In this document: piece by piece, positions 26,703 to 34,675 of the stretch
Layout: each line of letters begins with the position of its first letter
Position numbering within the stretch: position 1 is the first letter of the stretch
Assembly (NCBI GenBank): GCA_905480195.1
Contig: CAJQPN010000001.1
Span: 1-64,000 of the forward strand
Reading direction: 5' to 3'
DNA length: 64,000 nucleotides
DNA from: an uncultured Acidimicrobiales bacterium
GTDB taxonomy: Bacteria > Actinomycetota > Acidimicrobiia > Acidimicrobiales > Aldehydirespiratoraceae
Notes under the pieces: generated by a model
The model's database searches: none
What the model was told of the DNA's origin: nothing
Seen by the model: the letters and a program-made list of their open reading frames with translations, nothing else
Made by a program: the position numbers and the translations under genes

Positions 26703-27728
26703 ATGCCCGCCGTGCCGCACTGGTCGCTCAGTGACGCGGTGGCAGCCACCGATTCGATCGACCTGCGGTTCGAGATCGGTGCAGCTGTCGACGCTCCGGT
26801 CGTGATCCTCGAGGCGCAGCCCTCCGACGACCCGGTGCAATGGCAGCGGGTGCTCGACCGATTGGCACCTCTACCCGTCGTGACGGTCGCTGCCGACGGT
26901 GACATCGCCGACGCGACCGGCGATATCGACGCCCTCGTCGCAGCCGTGCTCGCCCATCCGCATGCCGCCACGACTGCGCTACAGGTACTCCGATCGACAT
27001 CGGGTTCACTCACCGAGTGCCTGATCGTCGAGTCGATTGCGTATGCCATGCTGCAGGCCGGTCCCGAGCATGCGGCCTGGATCAATTCCCGCGGTCAGCG
27101 GGTGAGAAGCGACACCACGCCTCGAGTCCGTTCCGATGCCAACGACACCGGTATCACGATCACCCTGACCCGCCCTCGACTGCACAACCTGCTCGACCGA
27201 CAGGGCCGCGACGAACTCTCTGCCGCCTTCGCCTTGGCGGGGCTCCCGGGCGAGTCACGCCTCGTCACCTGGCAAGCCGAGGGTGCCTCGTTCTGTGCGG
27301 GTGGCGACCCGGCCGAGTTCGGCGAAGTGACGGATCCACCGACGGCTCACACCATCCGGATGGCGGCTGGGCCCTCATTGCAGCTCGCAGCGATCGCCCA
27401 CCGAACGACGGCACGCGTCCACGGAGCCTGTGTCGGTGCTGGCATCGAATTGGCTGCCTTCGCCGGCACGGTCGTCGCCGACCCAAGCACACGCTTTCGT
27501 CTTCCTGAAGTCACAATGGGACTGATCCCGGGCGTTGGTGGCACCTGGAGCATCGCTCGTCGTATCGGGTGTCGCCGGACCCTCGAGTGGCTCCTCCTCG
27601 ATCAAGACGTCGACGCGGAGACGGCTCTCAGGTGGGGACTCATCGACGAGATCTCTACCGTCGAACGAACCGCTCGAATCAGATCGACGCGATCGATCAC
27701 AAACACTGCGGATACGGTCGAGTCGTGA
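26703..27728 (+). CDS. Enoyl-CoA hydratase/isomerase-like protein with extra N-terminal domain
   Basis: 341 residues, longer than the usual 260. The crotonase core starts near residue 145. Oxyanion-hole regions are GASFCAGGDPAEFG and VHGACVGAGIELAAFAG, followed by RLPEVTMGLIPGVGGTWSIARRIG. The first 140 residues (IDLRFEIGAAVDAPVVILEA to AYAMLQAGPEHAAWI) look like a reduced copy of the same fold, lacking its GGD region. It starts one base after the synthetase stop and overlaps the M20 gene by 4 nt (GTGA). The reaction is probably hydration or isomerisation of an enoyl-CoA; the substrate is unknown. Confidence 0.82.
   Translation: MPAVPHWSLSDAVAATDSIDLRFEIGAAVDAPVVILEAQPSDDPVQWQRVLDRLAPLPVVTVAADGDIADATGDIDALVAAVLAHPHAATTALQVLRSTSGSLTECLIVESIAYAMLQAGPEHAAWINSRGQRVRSDTTPRVRSDANDTGITITLTRPRLHNLLDRQGRDELSAAFALAGLPGESRLVTWQAEGASFCAGGDPAEFGEVTDPPTAHTIRMAAGPSLQLAAIAHRTTARVHGACVGAGIELAAFAGTVVADPSTRFRLPEVTMGLIPGVGGTWSIARRIGCRRTLEWLLLDQDVDAETALRWGLIDEISTVERTARIRSTRSITNTADTVES
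27713..27718 (+). promoter_or_regulatory. Internal leaderless -10 element before the M20 peptidase gene
   Basis: TACGGT lies 6 nt before the GTG at 27725, inside the 3' end of the crotonase gene. It would give the peptidase its own transcript in addition to read-through. Confidence 0.4.
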
Positions 27729-29107
27729 CCCGCGCTGAGGCCCTCGCCCGTATCGAGTCCTATTTCGACGATGGCGGCTACTTCACCGAGCTCGCTCGTC
27801 GTGTCGCGATCCGGACCGAGAGCCAGGAGCTCGACCGCCGCTCCGACCTTCACCATTATCTCCACGACGAAATCGCGCCCTCGCTCGAGCAGATCGGCTT
27901 CACTGCGACTGTCCACCCGAACCCGGACGAACCCGATGGCCCCCCGCTCCTCCTCGCCCACCGCCACGAGTCCGACCGCCGACCGACAGTGCTCGGGTAC
28001 GGCCATGGCGACGTGGTTCGCGGCTACGACGATCAGTGGCGCGACGGGCTGTCACCATGGCGGCTTGAGAAGGTCGGCGACCGGTGGTATGGCCGCGGGA
28101 CCGCCGACAACAAGGGCCAGCACACGATCAACCTCGCTGCGATGGCCAACGTTCTCGAGACGCGCGGTGAACTCGGCTTCAACAGCACCATCCTCATCGA
28201 GACCGGCGAGGAGACCGGCTCGCCCGGCCTGCGAACGTTCTGCGCCGAGCACCGAGCCGAACTTGTTGCCGACGTACTCCTCGCCTCCGACGGGCCGCGC
28301 TTGGCTCCGGACCGTCCCACAATCTTCATGGGTACCCGCGGCGCTCTCAACTTCGACCTTTACCTCGACCTCCGTGATGGGGGCCACCACTCGGGCAACT
28401 GGGGTGGGTTGTTGGCGAATCCTGGAGTCATCCTCAGTCATGCGATCGCCTCGATGATCGGTCGCCACGGTGAGATCCTCATCCCCGAAGTTCGCCCCGA
28501 CGGGGTCCCGGCGCCGATCAGCGCGGCGATCCGTGATCTCGAGGTCGGCGGTGGAGATGGCGCACCGGCAATCGACGCCGACTGGGGCGAGCCGGGCCTT
28601 AGCCCCGCAGAGCGGGTGTTCGGGTGGAACACGCTCGAAGTGCTCGCGTTCACGACCGGCAACCCCGACAAACCGGTGAACGCGATCCCGCCCACCGCGC
28701 GTGCGCACTGCCAGATCCGGTTCGTGGTGCCATCCGACCCCGACACCATGCTCGCAGGAGTGCGACGACATCTCGATGAGCTCGGCTTCGACGCCATCGA
28801 AGTGACGGTGCCCCACATCCCAATGATGGCGACGCGGCTCGACCCCGACCACCCGTGGGTCGAGTGGGCCGCCGCCTCGATCGCGAAGACGATTGGCGAG
28901 CCGCCCACGGTGCTTCCCAACTTGGGGGGGTCACTCCCGAACGACATCTTCGCCGACCTGCTTGGCGTGCCGACCGTATGGGTTCCACACTCCTACGCAG
29001 GCTGCTCCCAGCACGCACCTGACGAACACTTGCTCGCTCCAATCGCCCGTGAAGCGCTTCGCTTGATGACCGGTTTGTACTGGGACCTGGGCGAGCGCCC
29101 GTTCTAG
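27725..29107 (+). CDS. M20-family metallopeptidase (dipeptidase/deacylase)
   Basis: 460 residues from the GTG at 27725, which overlaps the preceding stop (GTGA) and has TACGGT 6 nt upstream. Di-zinc site: H94 in GYGHGDVV, bridging D128 in GRGTADNKGQ, and E162/E163 in ETGEETGSPG; a dimerisation domain occupies about 205-330. It resembles M20 dipeptidases and amidohydrolases that cut dipeptides or N-acyl amino acids. Its place in an acyl-CoA operon suggests an N-acyl or amide substrate, which is inference. The TAG stop shares CTAG with the stop of the convergent acyl-CoA dehydrogenase. Confidence 0.88.
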   Translation: MTRAEALARIESYFDDGGYFTELARRVAIRTESQELDRRSDLHHYLHDEIAPSLEQIGFTATVHPNPDEPDGPPLLLAHRHESDRRPTVLGYGHGDVVRGYDDQWRDGLSPWRLEKVGDRWYGRGTADNKGQHTINLAAMANVLETRGELGFNSTILIETGEETGSPGLRTFCAEHRAELVADVLLASDGPRLAPDRPTIFMGTRGALNFDLYLDLRDGGHHSGNWGGLLANPGVILSHAIASMIGRHGEILIPEVRPDGVPAPISAAIRDLEVGGGDGAPAIDADWGEPGLSPAERVFGWNTLEVLAFTTGNPDKPVNAIPPTARAHCQIRFVVPSDPDTMLAGVRRHLDELGFDAIEVTVPHIPMMATRLDPDHPWVEWAAASIAKTIGEPPTVLPNLGGSLPNDIFADLLGVPTVWVPHSYAGCSQHAPDEHLLAPIAREALRLMTGLYWDLGERPF

Positions 29108-30303
29108 CGAGGCAGTCCGAGCACTCGCTCCCCGATCACGTTTCGCTGCACCTGGTTGGAGCCGCCATAGATCGTGTGCGCGCGGCTGTAGAGGAAAGTG
29201 CGCTGGATCGTGTCGATGGCGTAGTCGGGGCCGTCACCGTGGCCGTTGTGGCCGTCAGGCCCTGCGGCCATGCCACTCGCGCCGGCGACCAGCATCGAGA
29301 GCTCCCCCATGCGGCGATGCCAACCTGCCCAGAACAGCTTGCCGATCGATGCCTCGGGGCCAGGCACCCCGTCGTGGGCAAGGGCCGTAAGCATGCGCAA
29401 CTGGTTGTAGCGGAGAACCTCGAGCCGAATGTAGGCCTCGGTGAGTTCTTGGCGGATGACGGGCTCTTCCCAGCGGCCAGTGCGCTTTGCCGTTGCGATC
29501 AGGTCGTCGAACTCCTGTCGAAAACTCACCTGCTGGCCGAGGGTCGACGCGCCTCGCTCGAACGCGAGCGTGCCCATCGCGACCTTCCAACCGTTGCCGA
29601 CTCCCCCGACGACAAGGTCTTCCTCGGTGAGAGCGTCGGAGAAGAACGTCTCGTTGAATTCGGTGCCACCCGTGATCTGGACAATCGGCCGGATCTCGAC
29701 GCCGGGCTGGTGCATCGGCACGAGCAGGTAGCTGAGACCGGCGTGGCGTTCGCTCCCCGGTTCGGTTCGGGCCACTACGAACACCCAGTCGGCGAACTGG
29801 GCCAGAGAGGTCCATACCTTTTGCCCGTTGATGACCCACTGGCCGTCAACCAACTCGGCCCGAGTCTTGACGTTGGCGAGATCGGAACCGGCATCGGGCT
29901 CGGAGTACCCCTGGCACCACAGCTCCGCGCCCGAAAGGATCGGCGGCACGAAACGCTGCTGCTGCTCGAGACTTCCGAAGGCCATGAGCGTCGGCCCGAG
30001 CAGTGTCACACCCATGTTTGGGATTCGCCCCGGAGCCCTGGCCTCGACATAGGTGAGGTGAAAAACGACCTGCTCGGCGAGAGAGCACTCGCGTCCTCCG
30101 ATCGACGCAGGAAAGTCGATGCCGAGCCAGCCACCTGCCGCCAACTCGCGCTCCCACGCGATCTGAATCTCAGCGGGGATGTCCTCGTGCCCGGTGAGGC
30201 CACGACCTCGATAGCGACCGAATTCACCGCTGAGATGCTCCTCGATCCAGGTTCGGACCTCGTCCTTGAACTCGAGCAGGGCGGGGTCGAGCCGGACGTC
30301 CAT
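29104..30303 (-). CDS. Acyl-CoA dehydrogenase
   Basis: 399 residues from the ATG at 30303, chosen because TATCCT lies 6 nt upstream; a longer frame would cross the operator. Flavoprotein signatures: WCQGYSEPDAGSDLANVKTRA (around 130-150), INGQKVWTSLAQFADW, and the C-terminal YGGSNQVQRNVIGERVLGLPR region of FAD binding and dimer contacts. It introduces the alpha-beta double bond into an acyl-CoA. The C-terminal part before the end is Gly/His-rich (GPDGHNGHGDGPD), a family variable region. It is divergent from a fatty acyl-CoA synthetase across a palindrome and thus probably co-regulated. Confidence 0.92.
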   Translation of the reverse strand: MDVRLDPALLEFKDEVRTWIEEHLSGEFGRYRGRGLTGHEDIPAEIQIAWERELAAGGWLGIDFPASIGGRECSLAEQVVFHLTYVEARAPGRIPNMGVTLLGPTLMAFGSLEQQQRFVPPILSGAELWCQGYSEPDAGSDLANVKTRAELVDGQWVINGQKVWTSLAQFADWVFVVARTEPGSERHAGLSYLLVPMHQPGVEIRPIVQITGGTEFNETFFSDALTEEDLVVGGVGNGWKVAMGTLAFERGASTLGQQVSFRQEFDDLIATAKRTGRWEEPVIRQELTEAYIRLEVLRYNQLRMLTALAHDGVPGPEASIGKLFWAGWHRRMGELSMLVAGASGMAAGPDGHNGHGDGPDYAIDTIQRTFLYSRAHTIYGGSNQVQRNVIGERVLGLPR

Positions 30304-30309
30304 CCCGGC

Positions 30310-30315
30310 AGGATA
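30310..30315 (-). promoter_or_regulatory. Leaderless -10 element of the acyl-CoA dehydrogenase gene
   Basis: TATCCT on the minus strand lies 6 nt before the ATG at 30303. Confidence 0.55.
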
Positions 30316-30323
30316 CGCCGGGC

Positions 30324-30338
30324 CTGACGGACCGTCAG
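30324..30338. promoter_or_regulatory. TetR-type operator candidate between divergent acyl-CoA genes
   Basis: CTGACGGACCGTCAG is a perfect odd palindrome with 7-bp arms. It lies 8 bp beyond the -10 of the dehydrogenase and 9 bp before the -10 of the synthetase, so it covers the -35 zone of both promoters. The size and symmetry fit a TetR-family site. Confidence 0.65.
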
Positions 30339-30347
30339 AATCGGTGA

Positions 30348-30353
30348 CAGAAT
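30348..30353 (+). promoter_or_regulatory. Possible leaderless -10 element of the acyl-CoA synthetase gene
   Basis: CAGAAT lies 7 nt before the ATG at 30361. It differs from TANNNT at its first base but has the usual spacing, and no Shine-Dalgarno is visible. Confidence 0.4.
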
Positions 30354-30360
30354 CCCGCGC

Positions 30361-32061
30361 ATGAGCAGTACGCCAGCCCAACCCACGATGACGATCGCCG
30401 AAGTCGACGCCATGCTCACCGGCAAAGGAGGCTTCTTCGAGACTGAAGAGGTAACCGTCAACGGTGTCGGCGTGACGACTCTCAAGAACCGCGCACCACA
30501 CCTGCGGGCGTTACTGCAGAACTCTTCCAACCATGGAGGCGACGGCAGCAGTCGCTACTACGTCTTCGACGACGGGCGCGAGGCGACGTTTGCAGAGAAT
30601 ATCGGCCACGCCGCATCGGTCGCTGCTGCACTACGCGACCGGTACGAGATCGGCCACGGTGACCGAGTCGCTGTGCTGGCGGCAAACTGTCCCGAATGGC
30701 TCCAGACCTTCTGGGCCGTCACCTCCCTCGGCGGCATCGTTGTCGCCATGAACGGTTGGTGGACCGAGAACGAGATCGACCACGGCCTCGAACTCACGTC
30801 TCCCAAACTGCTCATCACCGACGCCCGCCGCGCCGAACGCATCACCGGCGATCCCGGTATGCCGATGATCGTGATCGAAGACGACTTCGCCGAACTCCTC
30901 GCCCACGCCCCCGATGCAGCACTCCCCGATACGGCGATCACCGAGGACGACCCGGCCACCATCTTGTTCACGAGCGGCACCACCGGCCGGCCGAAGGGCG
31001 CCGTCATCACACATCGAAACTTCAGCGCATACCTCGGCTGTGCTTTTATCCTCGGCGCACGAGACGCGTTCCGGTTTCCTGCCGACCCCGACGCGCCGCC
31101 CGCGCCACCGATGGTCACGCTCGCCGCGAGTCCGCTGTTCCACATCTCCGGCCTCCACTCGTGTTGTGTGACAGCCGTTGCGTCGGGGTTCGGACACGTC
31201 TGGACCACCGGCCGCTTCGATCCCGAGAAAGTCCTGCAACTCACCGAGAAGTTCGGCATCACCCGCCTGAGTGGGGTCACGACCCAGGTATGGCGCATCG
31301 TCGAACACCCGAATTTTCGCAAGTACGACACGTCGACCGTCTCGTCGATCGGTGGTGGCGGTTCGGTCTGGTCGCCAGAACTGCAACGGGCGTGCCGTGA
31401 AGCACTCCCACACGCCGACCGTGTCGTCGGCGTGGGCTACGGCCTGACCGAATGCTCGGGACTCGCCACGAACGCCGGTGACGACGTACTCCTGGAGTAC
31501 CCGGACTCGGTCGGCTATCCGATCCCCACATGTGAGGTCGCGATCCACGACGACGACGACAACGTGCTCCCCGACGGCGAAATCGGCAACGTCATGTTGC
31601 GAGGCCCGATGATCACCCCTGGCTACTGGGACAATCCCGAAGCGACAGCCGAGGTGATCCGGCCCGGGGGCTGGCTTCGCACCGGCGATTTCGGTCGCCT
31701 CGAACACGGCTTGCTCTTCCTGTCGAGCCGCCGCACTGACCTCATCATCCGCGGTGGGGAGAACATCTATCCCGTTGAAATCGAGAACCGCCTCGACGAA
31801 CACCCGGCGGTTCGAGAAGTCGTGGTGCTCGGCGTGGATCACCGCGAGCTCGGCCAAGAGATCAAGGCGGTCATCGTGCCCTACGACGGCGTTGAGATCG
31901 ATCCCGACGAGCTCACCACCTTCGTGGGTGAGACGCTTGCGGCTCACAAAGTCCCGGCCCACTGGGAGATCCGTACCGAGCCCCTACCGCGCAACGCCAC
32001 GGGCAAGATTCTGAAGCGGGTCGTGATGGGGGATGCCGAGAACACCTTCATCGAAGACTGA
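30361..32061 (+). CDS. Acyl-CoA synthetase (AMP-binding)
   Basis: 566 residues. The P-loop is ILFTSGTTGRPKGAVITHRN (around 200-219), followed by GYGLTECSGLATNAG, GWLRTGDFGRLEHGLLFLSSR and the C-terminal lysine in PRNATGKILKRV. The N-terminal 60 residues resemble long-chain or bile-acid/steroid-type synthetases. It is second of three synthetases in the island and is followed 3 nt later by another one. It is divergent from the acyl-CoA dehydrogenase and shares its palindrome, so fatty-acid or other acyl-CoA catabolism is likely. Confidence 0.9.
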   Translation: MSSTPAQPTMTIAEVDAMLTGKGGFFETEEVTVNGVGVTTLKNRAPHLRALLQNSSNHGGDGSSRYYVFDDGREATFAENIGHAASVAAALRDRYEIGHGDRVAVLAANCPEWLQTFWAVTSLGGIVVAMNGWWTENEIDHGLELTSPKLLITDARRAERITGDPGMPMIVIEDDFAELLAHAPDAALPDTAITEDDPATILFTSGTTGRPKGAVITHRNFSAYLGCAFILGARDAFRFPADPDAPPAPPMVTLAASPLFHISGLHSCCVTAVASGFGHVWTTGRFDPEKVLQLTEKFGITRLSGVTTQVWRIVEHPNFRKYDTSTVSSIGGGGSVWSPELQRACREALPHADRVVGVGYGLTECSGLATNAGDDVLLEYPDSVGYPIPTCEVAIHDDDDNVLPDGEIGNVMLRGPMITPGYWDNPEATAEVIRPGGWLRTGDFGRLEHGLLFLSSRRTDLIIRGGENIYPVEIENRLDEHPAVREVVVLGVDHRELGQEIKAVIVPYDGVEIDPDELTTFVGETLAAHKVPAHWEIRTEPLPRNATGKILKRVVMGDAENTFIED

Positions 32062-32064
32062 CCC

Positions 32065-33576
32065 ATGCTCACCGACATCAGCCGTCGAGCGGCCATCGAT
32101 TTCGCCGACACTCCTGCCTTCGTCACCGATCCGCAGCCGGACGGTTCGTGGTCGATCACCTACGCCGAACTCGATCAAGCCGCCGACGAGGCGGCCGCAG
32201 GTCTCGCCGACCGCGGCATTGGAGAAGGCTCAGTCGTTGCGCTCGTCCTTCCTTCGGTGATCGATTATGTGGTCTTGTTCCTCGCAGCTGCGCGCCTGGG
32301 TGCGGTCACCGCAGGGCTCAACCCTCGCTTCCGGCCGGCCGAGAACCGCAGTGCCCTGGGCGTTCTTCGTCCCGATCTCGTCATCACCACATCGGCCTTG
32401 GCTGACGGCTGCGATGCCGTCACCTGTCCGGTCGAGATCGTCGAGCCCGGCGCCACCCCAGCCAGTGTCTCAGCAGCGCTGCGCGTGGATGGAGCCGCAT
32501 CAGTCCCAGCACTGCCAGACGATCCCGAACGCCCCGTCTGCATCTGCTTCACCAGCGGCTCGACCGGCCAACCCCGTGGAGCCTGGTATGCAAACCGGCA
32601 ACTCGCCCGCATCGCCGAACTCGACTCGGGCGGCGCATGGGGTGGCGGAGGCCACGGGCTCTCGAGTACGCAGTTCGCCCACGTTGGGTTCATGACCAAG
32701 CTGCCGTGGATGATGGCCACCGGCCGCACCACTCACCTGTTGGACCGTTGGCGAGCCGACGCCGTCCTCGATCTGATCGTGCGGCACAAGATGCCGGCGG
32801 TCACCGGAGTGGCACCCCAGATTGCGCTGCTGTTGCAGCTCCCCGACATCACCGATCACGACTTCGATCATGTGAAGGCGATCGTCGTCGGAGGTTCTGC
32901 ATCTCCCCCGGCGCTGGTGCACCGTGCGCGTGAAATCTTCGGTGCCCCCTACTCGATCCGCTACAGCTCAACCGAGAGCGGTGGGATCGGGATCGGCACG
33001 GCACTCGACGCCGACGATGACGAGGCGCTGCACACGATCGGGCGTCCCCGACCCGGTGTCGAAGCCGAGCTCCGCAACCTCGAGGGGCATCCCGTCGCTG
33101 CCGGCGACGTCGGGGAGCTCTGGCTTCGCTCCGACGTCATGATGTCGGGCTACTGGAACGACCCGGGGGGCACGGCCGAGACCATCGTCGATGGTTGGCT
33201 GCGAACCGGCGATCTTGCGCTGATCGACCCCGCCGGTGCCTTTCGCCTCCAGGGCCGCACGAAAGAGATGTACATCCGAGGTGGCTACAACGTCTATCCG
33301 ATGGAGGTCGAGTCGGTGCTCGTCGACCATCCATCGGTCGCCGAGGTCTGCGTCATCTCTCGTCCCGACGACGTCATGGGCGAGGTCGGCGTGGCATGCG
33401 TCGTAGCGGTCAACGGAGCACCTGCACCGAGCCTCAACGAGCTCCGCGCATTCGCCGCAACGCGGCTATCGCACCACAAGCTGCCGGAACGGCTGCGGCT
33501 TTGCGCCGAGCTGCCTCGAAACGCTTCCGACAAGGTTGATCGCCGCCAGTTGATCGCAGACGACGCACACTTTTGA
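32065..33576 (+). CDS. Acyl-CoA synthetase (AMP-binding), variant P-loop
   Basis: 503 residues, ANL superfamily. The P-loop reads FTSGSTGQPRGAWYANRQL, with Arg where the family normally has Lys (TSGTTGxPKG). The later motifs are intact: YSSTESGGIG, GWLRTGDLALIDPAGAFRLQGR and the C-terminal catalytic lysine region PRNASDKVDRR. It lies 3 nt after the previous synthetase, so it is translated from the same transcript. It may use a different acid. Its TGA stop abuts the rsgA stop as TGATCA. Confidence 0.88.
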   Translation: MLTDISRRAAIDFADTPAFVTDPQPDGSWSITYAELDQAADEAAAGLADRGIGEGSVVALVLPSVIDYVVLFLAAARLGAVTAGLNPRFRPAENRSALGVLRPDLVITTSALADGCDAVTCPVEIVEPGATPASVSAALRVDGAASVPALPDDPERPVCICFTSGSTGQPRGAWYANRQLARIAELDSGGAWGGGGHGLSSTQFAHVGFMTKLPWMMATGRTTHLLDRWRADAVLDLIVRHKMPAVTGVAPQIALLLQLPDITDHDFDHVKAIVVGGSASPPALVHRAREIFGAPYSIRYSSTESGGIGIGTALDADDDEALHTIGRPRPGVEAELRNLEGHPVAAGDVGELWLRSDVMMSGYWNDPGGTAETIVDGWLRTGDLALIDPAGAFRLQGRTKEMYIRGGYNVYPMEVESVLVDHPSVAEVCVISRPDDVMGEVGVACVVAVNGAPAPSLNELRAFAATRLSHHKLPERLRLCAELPRNASDKVDRRQLIADDAHF

Positions 33577-34608
33577 TCAGCGAGGTCGCTTCTTGCCGCC
33601 TCTGCCTCCTCGCCGTTGTCGCTCCTCCTCACGGCGACGAAGGTTGTCGAGTTCACCGACAAGCTCGAGAAACAGACGGAGCCGCATCTTCGAAATCAGT
33701 CCCGAGTCGACAGCGGCCCGAACGGCGCACCCCGGTTCCTTGCGATGCGCACAGTCACGGAAACGGCAGGCGCCAGCAAGATCGGCGAGGTCACCGAAGA
33801 CCAAGCCAACGGCATGCTCGGCTTCCCAGAGACCGAGACTACGGATCCCAGGGGTGTCAAGGACCATTCCCGCACCGCCGGGCACCAGCACCAGTTCGCG
33901 GGCCGTGGTCGTGTGGCGGCCCTCGGAATCGCCCGCTCGGACCTCTCCGACCTCGAGCAGTTCCCGACCGACCAACGCATTGACGAGCGACGATTTCCCG
34001 GCACCACTTTCACCCACCAGCGCAAGTGTTCGCCCGGCGCCCATCAACGCCCGGAGATCACCGAGGCCCCGACCATCAACGACGCTCGTCATGACGACCG
34101 GAGTTGAACCGGCGACCGCGTCAACCACCTCAAGTGCGCCAGACGGGTCGCTAGCCTCGTCGAGCTTCGTCAGCACGATCACCGGCTCGGCACCGCTGTC
34201 GATCGCCATCACCAACAATCGCTCAAGCCAACCGGGCTGGATGGGCCGATCGAGTCCGAGCACTGCTGCGACTGCGTCGACGTTGCTGGCCAGTACCTGT
34301 TCGACATCCTTTTCGGCCGGATCACGACGGCTCACTGCGGTGCGACGCGGCAGCACCCGGTCGATCACCAGCCCAAGCCCTTCGGCCTCGGCGAGCTCGA
34401 CCCAATCGCCGGTGACGGGAGCGATCTCGCCCTGTGCGCGTTGTGAATCCGAGAGCACTCGGAGTCGACCGCGACTGGTCATCACATCGCACTCACCGCG
34501 GTCGACACGCACGACTCGAGCGCGATCCATCACCGCCACGACGGCACGCCACCCATCGGGATCAACCAGGGCGGCGCCCCAGTCAGCGAGAACGGTGTCA
34601 GACTTCAC
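33577..34608 (-). CDS. rsgA: Ribosome small subunit-dependent GTPase A
   Basis: 343 residues, circularly permuted GTPase that assists 30S maturation. It has an N-terminal OB domain, G4 TKLD (about 147-150), G1 GESGAGKSS (199-207), G3 DTPGIRSLG, and a C-terminal zinc site C281, C286, H288, C294 (CRFRDCAHRKEPGC). The C-terminus is very basic (RRGGRGGKKRPR), probably for rRNA contact. The start is GTG at 34608 without an obvious SD. It is divergent from the molybdopterin oxidoreductase gene. Confidence 0.93.
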   Translation of the reverse strand: MKSDTVLADWGAALVDPDGWRAVVAVMDRARVVRVDRGECDVMTSRGRLRVLSDSQRAQGEIAPVTGDWVELAEAEGLGLVIDRVLPRRTAVSRRDPAEKDVEQVLASNVDAVAAVLGLDRPIQPGWLERLLVMAIDSGAEPVIVLTKLDEASDPSGALEVVDAVAGSTPVVMTSVVDGRGLGDLRALMGAGRTLALVGESGAGKSSLVNALVGRELLEVGEVRAGDSEGRHTTTARELVLVPGGAGMVLDTPGIRSLGLWEAEHAVGLVFGDLADLAGACRFRDCAHRKEPGCAVRAAVDSGLISKMRLRLFLELVGELDNLRRREEERQRRGGRGGKKRPR

Positions 34609-34675
34609 GAGGAGTCAGTGTGCCTCACGGGAACCATTCCCCGTGCTGATGCGTTCCTGAGAGATGGTTTGTGAC

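Noticed and set aside
30631-31962. Minus-strand frame of 443 codons
   Set aside because: Antisense to the acyl-CoA synthetase with intact P-loop and C-terminal lysine.
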